Assembly: GCA_034096865.1 (NCBI GenBank)
Contig: JAWQFJ010001198.1
Coordinates: forward strand, 109,605 to 173,604
Reading direction: 5' to 3'
From: Theodoxus fluviatilis
Taxonomy: Eukaryota; Mollusca; Gastropoda; Cycloneritida; Neritidae
DNA: 64,000 nt
Shown here in pieces: positions 35,413 through 64,000 of this stretch. Both the position numbers and the translations under genes were made by a program. Position 1 is the stretch's first letter. Every line of letters starts with the position of its first letter. Below the pieces are notes generated by a model. The model was given only the letters and a program-made list of their open reading frames with translations, did not search any database and was not told the origin of the DNA.

Positions 35413-36631
35413 ACTGGACATCAGAGACCATTTCTTCACACCCAGTATTACATGCAAGGTTGAACTCAGCACAGCTGACTTCATAGAACAGTTTACAGCA
35501 TCTTGGCTGTAGGACTGGTCAAGATGACCAAATATCACATTAATAAGTACTCTCTAACCTGAAATGTTTTCAACTTTGTCAGAGCAGAGTCAAGAGAAAA
35601 CCACGTTAAAGAAAGTCTAGCCAGAGATGACAGATGTTTAGTTGAATGGTGAAGTCTGAAGATGTCTGCACCTGACACAGATCTTCCAAGCTAATCACTG
35701 AAGATTTCAAAAGACACAAACTCACTGGTTTTCTTGAGGAATTTCTTCTAAAATTGCTTGAAAATAATTTCAGGTCAGTTCACAAAAATTTGCACAATCT
35801 CTTGACCATACTAATATTTTTCTTCATGTGAGGCACAAATCCATAGTAACCACTCACAAGAACTTCAGCGCAACTTTGTGCTGAACAGCTAACAACTTAG
35901 CCCTTCCAAGTGTCACACATTATATTTATAGCATGCACTTTCATCCTTCTCTAGCTTAAACTATGTGTGTGTGTGTATGTGTGTGTATGTATGTGTATGT
36001 GTGTGTGTGTGCGTGTGTGTATATATGTGTGTGTGTGTGTGTATGTGTGTGTGTGTGTGTATGTATGTGTGTGTGTATGTATGTGTGTGTGTATGTGTGT
36101 GTGTGCGTGTTTATGTGTGTGTGTGTGTGTGTTTTTGTTTCACTTTCAGTGTGCACACATCCACATATATACAGACTCTATAAACCAAAACACATGATCT
36201 CAGAGTGAAGAAAACATACAATCACTTACTACATGTACATGCATCACACACACTTGTGACATCAACAAATAATTACACTAACAAATGCAGACATTCATAA
36301 GTGACCACTTGCAAATATTATGTGTATATATAGGTACTCAAAATTACAATGAACCAAACAATAAAACAAATGGTGACTGATTAATGATGTGTTTTTTTTT
36401 AATTTACACACCCTGCATAACCCATCCACATTTTTGTTAACAAACGACAAAATTCGCCCCATGGCGCACATAAACAATCTAAGCAAAACCATTTTTGTGT
36501 GAACTGTTGACAGCAACCTATAGTCAAGAACCTGAGAAGCATACATAGCAACAGACCTATCCAGACACTGTTGCTGTAATCAGACTTTCAAGTAGTGTCT
36601 CTTCCTTTCTTACCAAAACATTAAAAAACAA
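35413..36631. other. No gene seen; contains an interrupted (GT)n tract
   Basis: GT/ATGT-rich microsatellite 35962-36131; the rest is unique AT-rich sequence. Confidence 0.5.
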
Positions 36632-37463
36632 GAAGGGCAAAGCCCATACGACTCACATGCTTGACCTTGACCTTTATATGACCTTGACCTTCAGGTGACC
36701 TTCAAGGTCAAGGTCAAACAACTAAACCTACCAATGACATCATACACAAAGAAATGCTTTACACATTTTTCCTACCAAAATACATGTGACCTTGACCCAA
36801 GGTCAAGGTCATCCAAGGTCATGCAACACAAAGCTGTTAATTCAAGACATAGGAAGGACAATGGTGCTTATTGGCACTTTCCACCATGAGATATAGTCAC
36901 TTTTAGTGGTTCACTACCCCATTTTGGTCACATTTCATAAGGGTCAAAGTGACCTTGACCTTGATGATATGTGAACAAATGTGTCTCATGATGAAAGTAT
37001 AACATGTGTACTACAATGTTATGAAGTTTGGAAGAGTTATCTTCCATAGTTCAGGGTCAAGGTCACTTCAAAATATGTATACAATCCAACTTTGAAGAGC
37101 TCCTGTGACCTTGAACTTGAAGCAAGGTCAACCAAACTGGTATCAAAAGATAGGGCTTGCTTTGACCTATATACCACTTGTAGCTAAGGTTGCCATTCTC
37201 AATAACGTGGGAGAAAATTTGGAAAATGTGAAAAATGACTGTTTTTGAGACCACATTTATGGCTCCTGTGACCTTGACCTTGAAGCAAGGTCAAGTCACT
37301 GTGTATGTTTTTTGAGGCCTTGTCATCATACACCATCATGCCACATTTGGTGTTGATAGACTTAATAGTCTCCGAGAAAAATCCAACGTTTAAGTTTTTT
37401 ACGCCCGGACGGACGGACGACACGGCTGAGTACATAGACTCACTTTTGCTTCGCATGTGAGTT
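36632..37463. mobile_element. Dispersed repeat rich in TCAAGGTCA, probably a non-autonomous transposon
   Basis: Bounded by actcacatgc (36651-36660) and its inverse gcatgtgagt (37453-37462). It holds at least ten exact TCAAGGTCA/TGACCTTGA sites and ends in acgcccggacggacggacga…tacatagactcacttttgct, an ending I associate with repeats common in mollusc genomes. No coding frame. Exact termini are uncertain. Confidence 0.6.
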
Positions 37464-37545
37464 AATAAATAGATGAATCTATAGTAGACACAACGGATAG
37501 CAGATGTGAGGAAACAGTATGGGCATTTATGGTTACATTGTTTTT

Positions 37546-37547
<2 letters not shown>

Positions 37548-37616
<69 letters not shown>
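37548..37616. repeat. (CA)n microsatellite
   Basis: Perfect CA run. The 37617-38223 stretch after it holds no gene. Confidence 0.97.
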
Positions 37617-37617
<1 letters not shown>

Positions 37618-38222
37618 TATTTTCTTACATTAAGGATTTGCTTACAGTTCAATTTGTCTGTCTAGCTCCCTGTCCCTCTTTCTGCCTCTGTTCATCTATT
37701 TCCCTGTGTTTGTTGGCTGTTGCCCTTTCACTTATGTCAGAATGCACAAATATTTATACATTATGGATTAAATGGAACAAAAATTTAATATATCAGTCAA
37801 TATGACAGCCAAGCTTTATTCTAAACAAAGTGCCAAAAGGATTTCTACATGTACTAAAATAATATACTTCTCAACTGCATTATATAAAAAGTTACACTTC
37901 AAAAAGTTTCCATATCAAGACATGAGAAGACAGTGAGTATAATTACTATATTCAATAGAAACCCCCACTTCTTTTCGTGGCCAGGGTGAGCAAGCCAATT
38001 TTAAATAATAACTCCAGTGCACTGTCCACATTGTTATGGTGCAACGCCTCTACTTCAAGTCTTGTAGCAACAGAAGTATTTTCAATGTCAAGTATATTTA
38101 ACAGGAGGTATTGCCATTTTCAAAATGCACTCCTCAACAACAACAATGTCCACCAGTGGCACTAGGTACTCCTTGGGACTGCCCATGATTGAGCTACTCC
38201 AGGATGGGCTTGAAGCTTGAAA

Positions 38223-38223
<1 letters not shown>

Positions 38224-38258
<35 letters not shown>
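38224..38258. repeat. Poly(G) run of 35
   Basis: Uninterrupted G run. Length may be affected by sequencing. Confidence 0.9.
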
Positions 38259-38261
<3 letters not shown>

Positions 38262-38761
38262 CTAGCGGCAGCAGCATCCACATGTATGCAAATACCTTTT
38301 ATGAAACAAACCTCAGTCACTGTACCAACAAGTAGAATTCATTGGGAATGAATGCAACAATGCACTCAGTTCACAGGTCACCTTTCAAACAGGACTATGC
38401 TCCTTGGACCACAGTATATAAAAACCTTTTAGTGCACCACTATGCATCACTGAAAGAAAAGACAAATTAGAGAACACAGCAGCATCGGCCCCAGCAGAAA
38501 AGCTGATGAACAGGCCTTAAATGGCCTCAAGCATCTTACAAGTACAAGTAAAAAGAAGAAGAAGGCTGCACACACCCCCCAAAAAAGCAGATGCACGGCC
38601 ACAAGATGAGGAAATGCATAGCAGCCACAAATGGGTGGGCAAGGAGAAATACATGGAATCGGTCGATAGATTTGATCAATAGTGTGCAAAATAAGGATTC
38701 AAAATAGGAAGTAAGAAAACTAACGCGGTAGAAGAGAGAAGAAGAAATGGATTGGGTGGGT

Positions 38762-38790
38762 GGGGGGGGGGGGGGGGGGGGGGGGGGGGG
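38762..38790. repeat. Poly(G) run of 29
   Basis: Uninterrupted G run, preceded by gggtgggt. Confidence 0.9.
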
Positions 38791-39575
38791 TGGCGGATGA
38801 CGAATGGGGGTTGATGGTTGGGGGTGATGAACATGCTGAAGACGCCGAGGTTAGGAAGCGTCTCTCATACATTCCCTTGGTCAACAGATCGCCCTTATCG
38901 CAAGCGATGTCGTACACATACAGCGCGAAACTCGAAGGGAGATCCGGATCGCGAGGAACTTATCAAGTGCGCCATAGTAAAGCGAAGTCGTGGGGCCACG
39001 CGGACTCGAATATAGCCTAGCGACGCCGCGCCGGAGAGATACATCTGGTAGGCCATCGCTCACGCGTTTAGATTTTCTCTACCACTGCACGCACATACGA
39101 CCCCAGACCAGCAGCAGTGACAAGACTGCACACAGTACACTGGGAATCATGATCATGTATCATCGTCGCACCTAGCGCCAGCTCTAACAGAACGCAATAA
39201 CGACTGAGCGGGGACAACGCACAGGTTACCCTCATGCAGTGCACTAAAAATATGCACTAAAAAAGGGATAAAACAAAATCGAATCCAGGGCATGGCTAGT
39301 TGCAGAGAGTTGACGATTCAGACAACACCATTCTTTTGCCGGGGCTACCCCCAGTCGAGAGAAGGAAGTGCAAAAGAAGACGAATGCGTCAAAAACATGC
39401 AGGAGGAAAGCAATGGGAGTGAATCGGTCTTCAGAGAAGATGCATTACAAAGGCATTTCCTCATGCGGCTTACCATAGAGTTGGCAGCGACAAAGCCCTG
39501 TATTGAAGGCAGAAAACACCTTCCACTAGTTCCCACTCATCTTGTGATGCCGATATGCAGAAGATATCGTAGTTT
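38791..39575. other. CpG-bearing upstream region of SSR1, no gene called
   Basis: 38870-39200 is clearly richer in CpG than its surroundings (for example gatccggatcgcgag, cgacgccgcgccgg). It could be a promoter-linked island or the first exon of a divergent minus-strand transcript. An open + frame at 39292-39609 has no conserved content. Confidence 0.35.
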
Positions 39576-39759
39576 CCATTGGACGAACCACAAACAACCG
39601 AACCAATGAGAACACACAGAACGAGACCGCCCCCAAGCCTCGATGTCACTAGGCAGGTCTTTTCCGGTTAAAGTAGAGAGGCGTGTAGCGGTTGCCGGTA
39701 GGGATTAGGAAAATCGGTTAGCATCTGACAAATACTACAACAGGAACGTCGCTACAAAA
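39576..39759 (+). promoter_or_regulatory. SSR1 proximal promoter / 5' UTR with two CCAAT boxes
   Basis: An inverted CCAAT box (ATTGG, 39578-39582) and a forward CCAAT box (39603-39607) lie about 155-180 bases before the SSR1 start codon. There is no TATA box at a suitable place. NF-Y boxes of this kind are common in TATA-less housekeeping promoters. I looked for the ER-stress element CCAAT-N9-CCACG and did not find it. The transcription start cannot be fixed from sequence alone. Confidence 0.45.
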
Positions 39760-58182
<18,423 letters not shown>

Positions 58183-58493
58183 AAATTTGGCAGCTAGAAA
58201 CCTTGAGGAAATTTCTGTTGTATTTCATCATTTCTTTTCATGCTTACACTCCAGAATGCTACCATAATAGAATTTATACACCAAGAAGAAAACGCAGAAA
58301 GAAATGGCCTGTTTCTTTTTTGTGAATTGTTGTTTCTAGATGCAATTTGTGTGTACTGTCCAGAAAAAAGGTTGATTGAAACATATGTTCTGTTAAATGC
58401 CTATTAAGTTAATGGTGTGTTGTCTGTTGTTTGTCCTATGGAGCTCTGTTGCTTGAGGTTGTGGAAGCGTGTTGGTGCTAGTCTGTGAGTCGG

Positions 58494-58499
58494 ATTAAA
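58494..58499 (+). terminator. Possible proximal poly(A) signal ATTAAA of SSR1
   Basis: This common variant hexamer lies 312 bases after the SSR1 stop codon and just before the 58-bp minisatellite. If used, it gives a short 3' UTR without the repeats. Confidence 0.35.
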
Positions 58500-58570
58500 T
58501 CTGGTGAAACTTTTCATTCCCAAGACAGAAATGCCGTGACCAGCCATTGGAACTGCAGGACCAGTGTGGT

Positions 58571-60441
58571 TTGTCACTAGTGCCATGAGGGCTGGAAATT
58601 GAAACTATGCATTACCAAGTCTCTGTGGCCATCACTAGTGCCATGAGGGCTGGAAATTGAAACTATGCATTACCAAGTCTCTGTGGCCATCACTAGTGCC
58701 ATGAGGGCTGGAAATTGAAACTATGCATTACCAAGTCTCTGTGGCCATCACTAGTGCCATGAGGGCTGGAAATTGAAACTATGCATTACCAAATCTCTGT
58801 GGCCATCACTAGTGCCATGGGGGCTGGAAATTGAAACTATGCATTACCAAGTCTCTGTGGCCATCACTAGTGCCATGAGGGCTGGAAATTGAAACTATGC
58901 ATTACCAAATCTCTGTGGCCATCACTAGTGCCATGGGGGCTGGAAATTGAAACTATGCATTACCAAATCTCTGTGGCCATCACTAGTGCCATGAGGGCTG
59001 GAAATTGAAACTATGCATTACCAAGTCTCTGTGGCCATCACTAGTGCCATGAGGGCTGGAAATTGAAACTATGCATTACCAAGTCTCTGTGGCCATCACT
59101 AGTGCCATGAGGGCTGGAAATTGAAACTATGCATTACCAAATCTCTGTGGCCATCACTAGTGCCATGGGGGCTGGAAATTGAAACTATGCATTACCAAGT
59201 CTCTGTGGCCATCACTAGTGCCATGAGGGCTGGAAATTGAAACTATGCATTACCAAGTCTCTGTGGCCATCACTAGTGCCATGAGGGCTGGAAATTGAAA
59301 CTATGCATTACCAAGTCTCTGTGGCCATCACTAGTGCCATGGGGGCTGGAAATTGAAACTATGCAGAAACTATGCATTACCAAGTCTCTGTGGCCATCAC
59401 TAGTGCCATGAGGGCTGGAAATTGAAACTATGCATTACCAAATCTCTGTGGCCATCACTAGTGCCATGAGGGCTGGAAATTGAAACTATGCATTACCAAG
59501 TCTCTGTGGCCATCACTAGTGCCATGAGGGCTGGAAATTGAAACTATGCATTACCAAATCTCTGTGGCCATCACTAGTGCCATGAGGGCTGGAAATTGAA
59601 ACTATGCATTACCAAATCTCTGTGGCCATCACTAGTGCCATGAGGGCTGGAAATTGAAACTATGCATTACCAAATCTCTGTGGCCATCACTAGTGCCATG
59701 AGGGCTGGAAATTGAAACTATGCATTACCAAATCTCTGTGGCCATCACTAGTGCCATGAGGGCTGGAAATTGAAACTATGCATTACCTAATCTCTGTGGC
59801 CATCACTAGTGCCATGAGGGCTGGAAATTGAAACTATGCATTACCAAGTCTCTGTGGCCATCACTAGTGCCATGAGGGCTGGAAATTGAAACTATGCATT
59901 ACCAAGTCTCTGTGGCCATCACTAGTGCCATGAGGGCTGGAAATTGAAACTATGCATTACCAAGTTTCTGTGGCCATCACTAGTGCCATGAGGGCTGGAA
60001 ATTGAAACTATGCATTACCAAGTCTCTGTGGCCATCACTAGTGCCATGAGGGCTGGAAATTGAAACTATGCATTACCAAATCTCTGTGGCCATCACTAGT
60101 GCCATGAGGGCTGGAAATTGAAACTATGCATTACCTAATCTCTGTGGCCATCACTAGTGCCATGAGGGCTGGAAATTGAAACTATGCATTACCAAGTCTC
60201 TGTGGCCATCACTAGTGCCATGAGGGCTGGAAATTGAAACTATGCATTACCAAGTCTCTGTGGCCATCACTAGTGCCATGAGGGCTGGAAATTGAAACTA
60301 TGCATTACCAAGTCTCTGTGGCCATCACTAGTGCCATGAGGGCTGGAAATTGAAACTATGCATTACCAAGTCTCTGTGGCCATCACTAGTGCCATGAGGG
60401 CTGGAAATTGAAACTATGCATTACCAAATCTCTGTGGCCAT
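58571..60441 (+). repeat. 58-bp minisatellite in or after the SSR1 3' UTR, about 32 copies
   Basis: Unit begins tgtggccatcactagtgcca and is nearly perfectly conserved. Two main variant sites recur: accaagtctc/accaaatctc and catgaggg/catggggg. One copy near 59360 has an 11-base internal duplication (gaaactatgca repeated). High identity means recent expansion or homogenisation. Confidence 0.95.
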
Positions 60442-60487
60442 ACAATTACTTCTCTTTTGTGCAGTAATATTTGTACTAAACGTTTTT

Positions 60488-60493
60488 AATAAA
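60488..60493 (+). terminator. Canonical poly(A) signal AATAAA of SSR1
   Basis: First canonical AATAAA on the + strand after the SSR1 stop, 2.3 kb downstream. A second AATAAA is at 60595-60600. If used, the 3' UTR would contain the whole 58-bp minisatellite. Confidence 0.5.
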
Positions 60494-60851
60494 GCAGAAT
60501 TCTTTTGAAACTTTGGGTAAACTTGTCCAGTTGCTTAAATAGGATGACTGCTATGCTCAGTCATGAGATTTGACGGTTGACTAGTTGAAGTATTAATAAA
60601 GGAGGGTGGCGTTAAGGCATTATCAAGCACACTGAATGGAGACTACTCCTAGAACTGCCTACTGCTCTAGTTCAGCCAGGTAAGGAGCCACAGCTGACAG
60701 GCATTGAGGTGTCTCGGCAATCTAACGGCGGTTCTTCCAGAGGAATTTTCTTTGTTGGGCTCAGCACTGTCCACTGGAATGGCTGCATGACAGGGATGGC
60801 GTGGCAGAAAGCCCAACAACAGCCTTTCGCATCTCTGCCTGACCATCTCTT

Positions 60852-61013
60852 CCCCTTGTGGGTTGGGGGTCACTTTTCTCCTCACATGATTTGGAGAAGG
60901 CAAATAACTAGGGATACCTTGACTTGATTTGCACTTAACTTTATCTATTCTAGTGAATGTGCTCAATGGCGTTAAATAACCTGTGGAGGCTGCAAGGCCA
61001 TACAAACTCCACC
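60852..61013 (+). mobile_element. SINE-like module, diverged copy 5
   Basis: ccccttgtgggttgggggtc, then ggcaaataactagggatacc and aggctgcaaggcc, follow the module in order with many substitutions and a short deletion. The flanks are unrelated to the composite block and the CATC tail is lost. Confidence 0.6.
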
Positions 61014-61837
61014 CATTGGACCATCTGTGTTGCACCTGTCTTGGAGTTGCCCTGACTCCCAGAAACTTGTTTGTCCACATATGCACCAAACCCAACCCCC
61101 CCCCCCCCCAAACAACACCCCCCCCCCCCCCCACACACACACACACACACACCACCTGCAGGCGCCAATGATGGCACTGTCTGGTGACCCCACTGTGCTG
61201 TTCCACCGCAGTCCTGCTCTAGGCATGGTGTGGCAGTGCTCTGGTGCAGGTTCAAGAAAGCTGTCTAAATGAAATGTCTAACCCTGGCACTCCTGCAACA
61301 AGAACAAAATTACAGTCTTGCACTGGCTGCTGCAAGTCACGGTGACTGCCAAACAAGATGTGGCATGATGCACTAAAGGGGCAAGAGGTGAACCATTCTC
61401 TGAAAATTTGGATTGTTATTTCCCTTTAGAGAATGTATCTCATCACTGAAGAAGAGTGTGCAAGTGTGAAGATTTTTTTTTTGGCTGCACAGATAACTGA
61501 AAAAGAATATCAAGTTAGTAGCTAGTCATTTCAAGATGAGAAAAATATGTTGTTGCCTCCATGTCTCCCTGTTCCAGCCTTGACTTGCTCCCACCATTCT
61601 TCAAACTTGCAGGTCACAGTTGCAGTAATGTACAGCAGAAATAACTGTTAGGAAAAGTTGTGAAATTTAATAAAAATATTTTTCAAAGATCTTGAAAAGA
61701 TTCTAAATTTTTGCATTAAACTAAAAAGTGATGGAAAAGATTTGAAAGTTTTGCATCAGCCGAAGTTTTTTACAATCGTGGTTGTTGGCATGCTAGTGAT
61801 CACATCCTGTCACGTGGCACACAGTTGCCTCTCTTGA
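61014..61837. other. No gene seen downstream of SSR1
   Basis: Starts with C runs and a CA tract (61097-61150), then unique AT-rich sequence up to block D. Confidence 0.5.
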
Positions 61838-61990
61838 CAGCTCCACTAGAGATGCAAAGCCCCTGTTTCGCTGTCCACTACAATGAACAGTAGAAGCCAG
61901 ACACCCCTAGCAAATCTCCCCTATGATGTTCAATCGTTTACCCGTCTGAATCAAAATGAGGAGTAATTTCTGCTGAGGGGATTAATGCTA

Positions 61991-62187
61991 ACCCCTTGTG
62001 GGTTCGGGGTGAGAATTGACCCACCATGTCTCCCTACCCGATTCATAAGAGGCGAATAACTAATGACACCGTGACTTGATTTGCGTTGGCTCTTGACTGT
62101 TCCAGTGATTTTCGTGCTTAATGGCCTTACATAGCATACAAAGACAGATGGGCCGTAAAACACTATCCATCCATCCATCCATCCCTA
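61991..62187 (+). mobile_element. SINE-like module, copy 6 (in block D)
   Basis: Starts ccccttgtgggttcggggtg and ends atccatccatccatccatcc. Embedded in the downstream block D. Confidence 0.7.
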
Positions 62188-62208
62188 GCAGGGAGTAGTA
62201 CCGTTTTC

Positions 62209-62212
<4 letters not shown>

Positions 62213-62256
<44 letters not shown>
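62213..62256. repeat. (CT)n microsatellite in block D, about 44 bp
   Basis: Shortest of the four paralogous CT tracts. Confidence 0.97.
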
Positions 62257-62260
<4 letters not shown>

Positions 62261-63347
62261 ACATGTATGTGTGTGTAGGCTGTATGATGCAGCAATAGTA
62301 AAGAACCAATAAGGTAAAGTTCGTTTCATTTTACTTACTGAGAATGTCGAGTAGATCGCAAAACTTCAAATTCAGAATTCGTTTAAGTTTACATCTCGGA
62401 AGCAGCCTCCTCTGGGCTGATGCACTGTGCGGGGAAATAGGGTTCCTAGGTTTGAAGGCCAGGCAAATTTGGGACATACTCCCCAACCTAAAACCAATAC
62501 ATCATTCCTAAAGGTAATTAAATTCTCTTTCATCTGAGCCTAAAGATTGCAATTGTCAAAGTAGAGCCTCTTAACCCTTACGTTGCTGAGTTTTTTTTTA
62601 AAGATTGCGTCATTGCTCTGTGCTGACTTTCCCCCCCAGAATTTACTCCAAAAACAGTCACCGTCTTTGAAGTCAATTTTCATATTCTTCTTCACCTCTG
62701 ATCAAAAAATGCAAAGAATAAAAGTTGTAGCCAAGAGAATTGTGTACACAGTGGTATGCAGCACTTGAATGAAATTTATCATAATGCCTGCGTTTTATTC
62801 TCAAAATGAAATAAAACAGCAACAAAACAGACCAATGAAATGCCTTTACACTAACTTTATTATCTAATCATGACCTCCAGCAATTATCAGGCTTGATTTC
62901 TGATAGGTTACCAAGTAAAAAGACAAAAAATCCTTACATGCACCTCAAAAGTCACCACGTACTTGCTGTGATCATGGAGTAGAGGTGTGGTTGGGAGTGG
63001 GGAAGACGCTGATCAGAGTGCCTAAAAACAATCACTCTAACCTTGTTGAAAGCAAAAGATTTTCATGAGGAATTATAAGCATAACTATTTACACATCCAC
63101 AAAATGACACCAATGGAATATCTACATGTAACTACAGGTACAATGACATACTTATAAAAATGGCTGAAACTGGAAAATCACACGCGTACACACACAGCTT
63201 CTACCCAAGGCAACATGCAGTGTCCACAGCAGGTTGAAAACTAGGAAATCAAGCAAAAATCTCTACAGCAGGTTCAAAATCTCCAATCTCGAAACCGGGA
63301 GTGAGGCGCGAGTTGGTCGACAGGATGGGCTGTGAAATATTGCGACA

Positions 63348-63555
63348 GTTCTGTGGTGTTCTGCGGTGTTCTGGTTTGCCCCTTGCATGCACTGTCTTCT
63401 CAATGACATGGTCGTTATGGATGGTGGTCAGGAGGTTCAACTGCTTCTTGTCAAACCAGCGGATACAAGTTTTATTCTCTCTCTGAAACATTGTGGCTGG
63501 CCTTTCTTCAGCTCCACTAGAGATGCAAAGCCCCTGTTTGGCTGTCTATTACAAT
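63348..63555 (-). pseudogene. piggyBac transposase fragment in block E
   Basis: Same segment on the minus strand (ENKTCIRWFDKKQLNLLTTI…), with Phe replaced by Cys and an 11-base duplication at the block boundary. Confidence 0.7.
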
Positions 63556-63662
63556 GAACAGTAGAAGCCAGACACCCCTAGCAAATCTCCCCTATGATGT
63601 TCAATCGTTTACCCGTCTGAAACAAAATGAGGAGTAATTTCTGCTGAGGGGATTAATGCTAA

Positions 63663-63848
63663 CCCCCTGTGGGTTTGGGGTGAGAATTGACCCACCGTGT
63701 CTCCCTACACGATTCGTAAGAGGCGAATAACTAGGGACATCGTGACGATTTGCGTTTACTCTTAACTGTTCCAGTGATTTTTGTGCTTAATGGCCTTACA
63801 TAGCCTACAAAGGCTGATAGGCCATAAAACACTATCCATCCATCCATA
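63663..63848 (+). mobile_element. SINE-like module, copy 7 (end of block E)
   Basis: Starts ccccctgtgggtttggggtg. The homology to the other blocks stops at the CATC tail; unrelated sequence follows from 63849. Confidence 0.7.
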
Positions 63849-64000
63849 GCAAATTGAAACAATTGTAAATTTTCTCAGATTAGTGCGAGAAAATGTCATT
63901 AAATTTTCCCAAAAGTTTTGACATTTGTTTCTTGGAAGTCTGCAGGAACCCTGGTCTTCACATATGTGAAATGGTCACTGACAAGTCTTATCAGAGGTGA

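Larger units (their letters stand above)
61838..63345. repeat. 1.8-kb composite block, unit D (left end missing), downstream of SSR1
   Basis: Starts mid-unit at cagctccactagagatgcaa and runs to the same right boundary as A and B (tgggctgtgaaatattgcga). It lacks the first roughly 150 bases of the unit. Confidence 0.85.
63346..63848. repeat. 1.8-kb composite block, unit E (partial)
   Basis: Directly follows unit D in tandem. Contains the piggyBac fragment and the SINE-like module and stops at its CATC tail; an 11-base duplication (tgttctg-ggt) lies at 63346-63372. Confidence 0.8.

Noticed and set aside
39292..39609. 105-codon open frame just upstream of SSR1
   Set aside because: No recognised content, overlaps the CCAAT-box promoter region, and stops before the SSR1 start.
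39576..39660. ER-stress element (CCAAT-N9-CCACG) in the SSR1 promoter
   Set aside because: Neither CCAAT box has CCACG (or its inverse) at the required nine-base spacing.

Overview
The window is animal nuclear DNA, most likely from a mollusc and perhaps a marine gastropod. The group is inferred from the repeat style: very dense (GA)n/(GT)n microsatellites, tRNA-derived SINEs, a Mag/SURL-type retrotransposon, and TGACCTTGACC-type repeats. There are no prokaryotic operons. The one recognisable host gene has nine coding exons with GT-AG introns.

Host gene. The right 40% is the + strand gene SSR1 (translocon-associated protein subunit alpha, TRAP-alpha), start codon 39760 and stop codon 58180-58182. 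All nine coding exons can be placed with consistent splice phases. They encode 297 residues: signal peptide, acidic lumenal segment, conserved lumenal domain with both N-glycosylation sequons, one membrane helix, and a basic cytosolic tail. Poly(A) signals lie at 58494 and 60488, on either side of a 58-bp minisatellite. No second gene is certain. Candidate exons occur at 6680-6772 and 6943-7121 (+) and at 15063-15205 (-). They have good reading frames and splice sites but no recognised family.

Left part (1-28.9 kb). This is mostly tandem repeats: a CpG-dense 5-bp-based array (0.49-2.46 kb), a C-rich 22-bp array (9.0-10.86 kb), a 17/23-bp array (11.44-15.04 kb), a 25-bp array (18.86-19.69 kb), a 50-bp array (23.14-24.0 kb), and many di- and trinucleotide tracts. 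Among them are a probable hAT element with a truncated transposase (16172-18805), a small MITE (24.0-24.3 kb) and two tRNA-derived SINEs.

Middle (28.9-39.7 kb). A complete Ty3/Gypsy retrotransposon (28924-33531) has two identical 166-bp LTRs and an uninterrupted 1305-residue Gag-Pol, so it inserted recently. It is followed by a 26-bp minisatellite of about 68 copies, a repeat packed with TCAAGGTCA nuclear-receptor half-sites (36.63-37.46 kb), two long G runs, and the CpG-bearing region upstream of SSR1.

Right part (39.7-64 kb). SSR1 introns hold an unassigned 2.5-kb terminal-inverted-repeat element (41289-43789), a non-LTR retrotransposon tail, several antisense piggyBac transposase relics, and a tandem array of a 1.8-kb composite block (piggyBac fragment + SINE-like module + CT microsatellite). 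A second, partial array of the same block lies downstream of the gene, so SSR1 exons 8-9 sit between two arrays.
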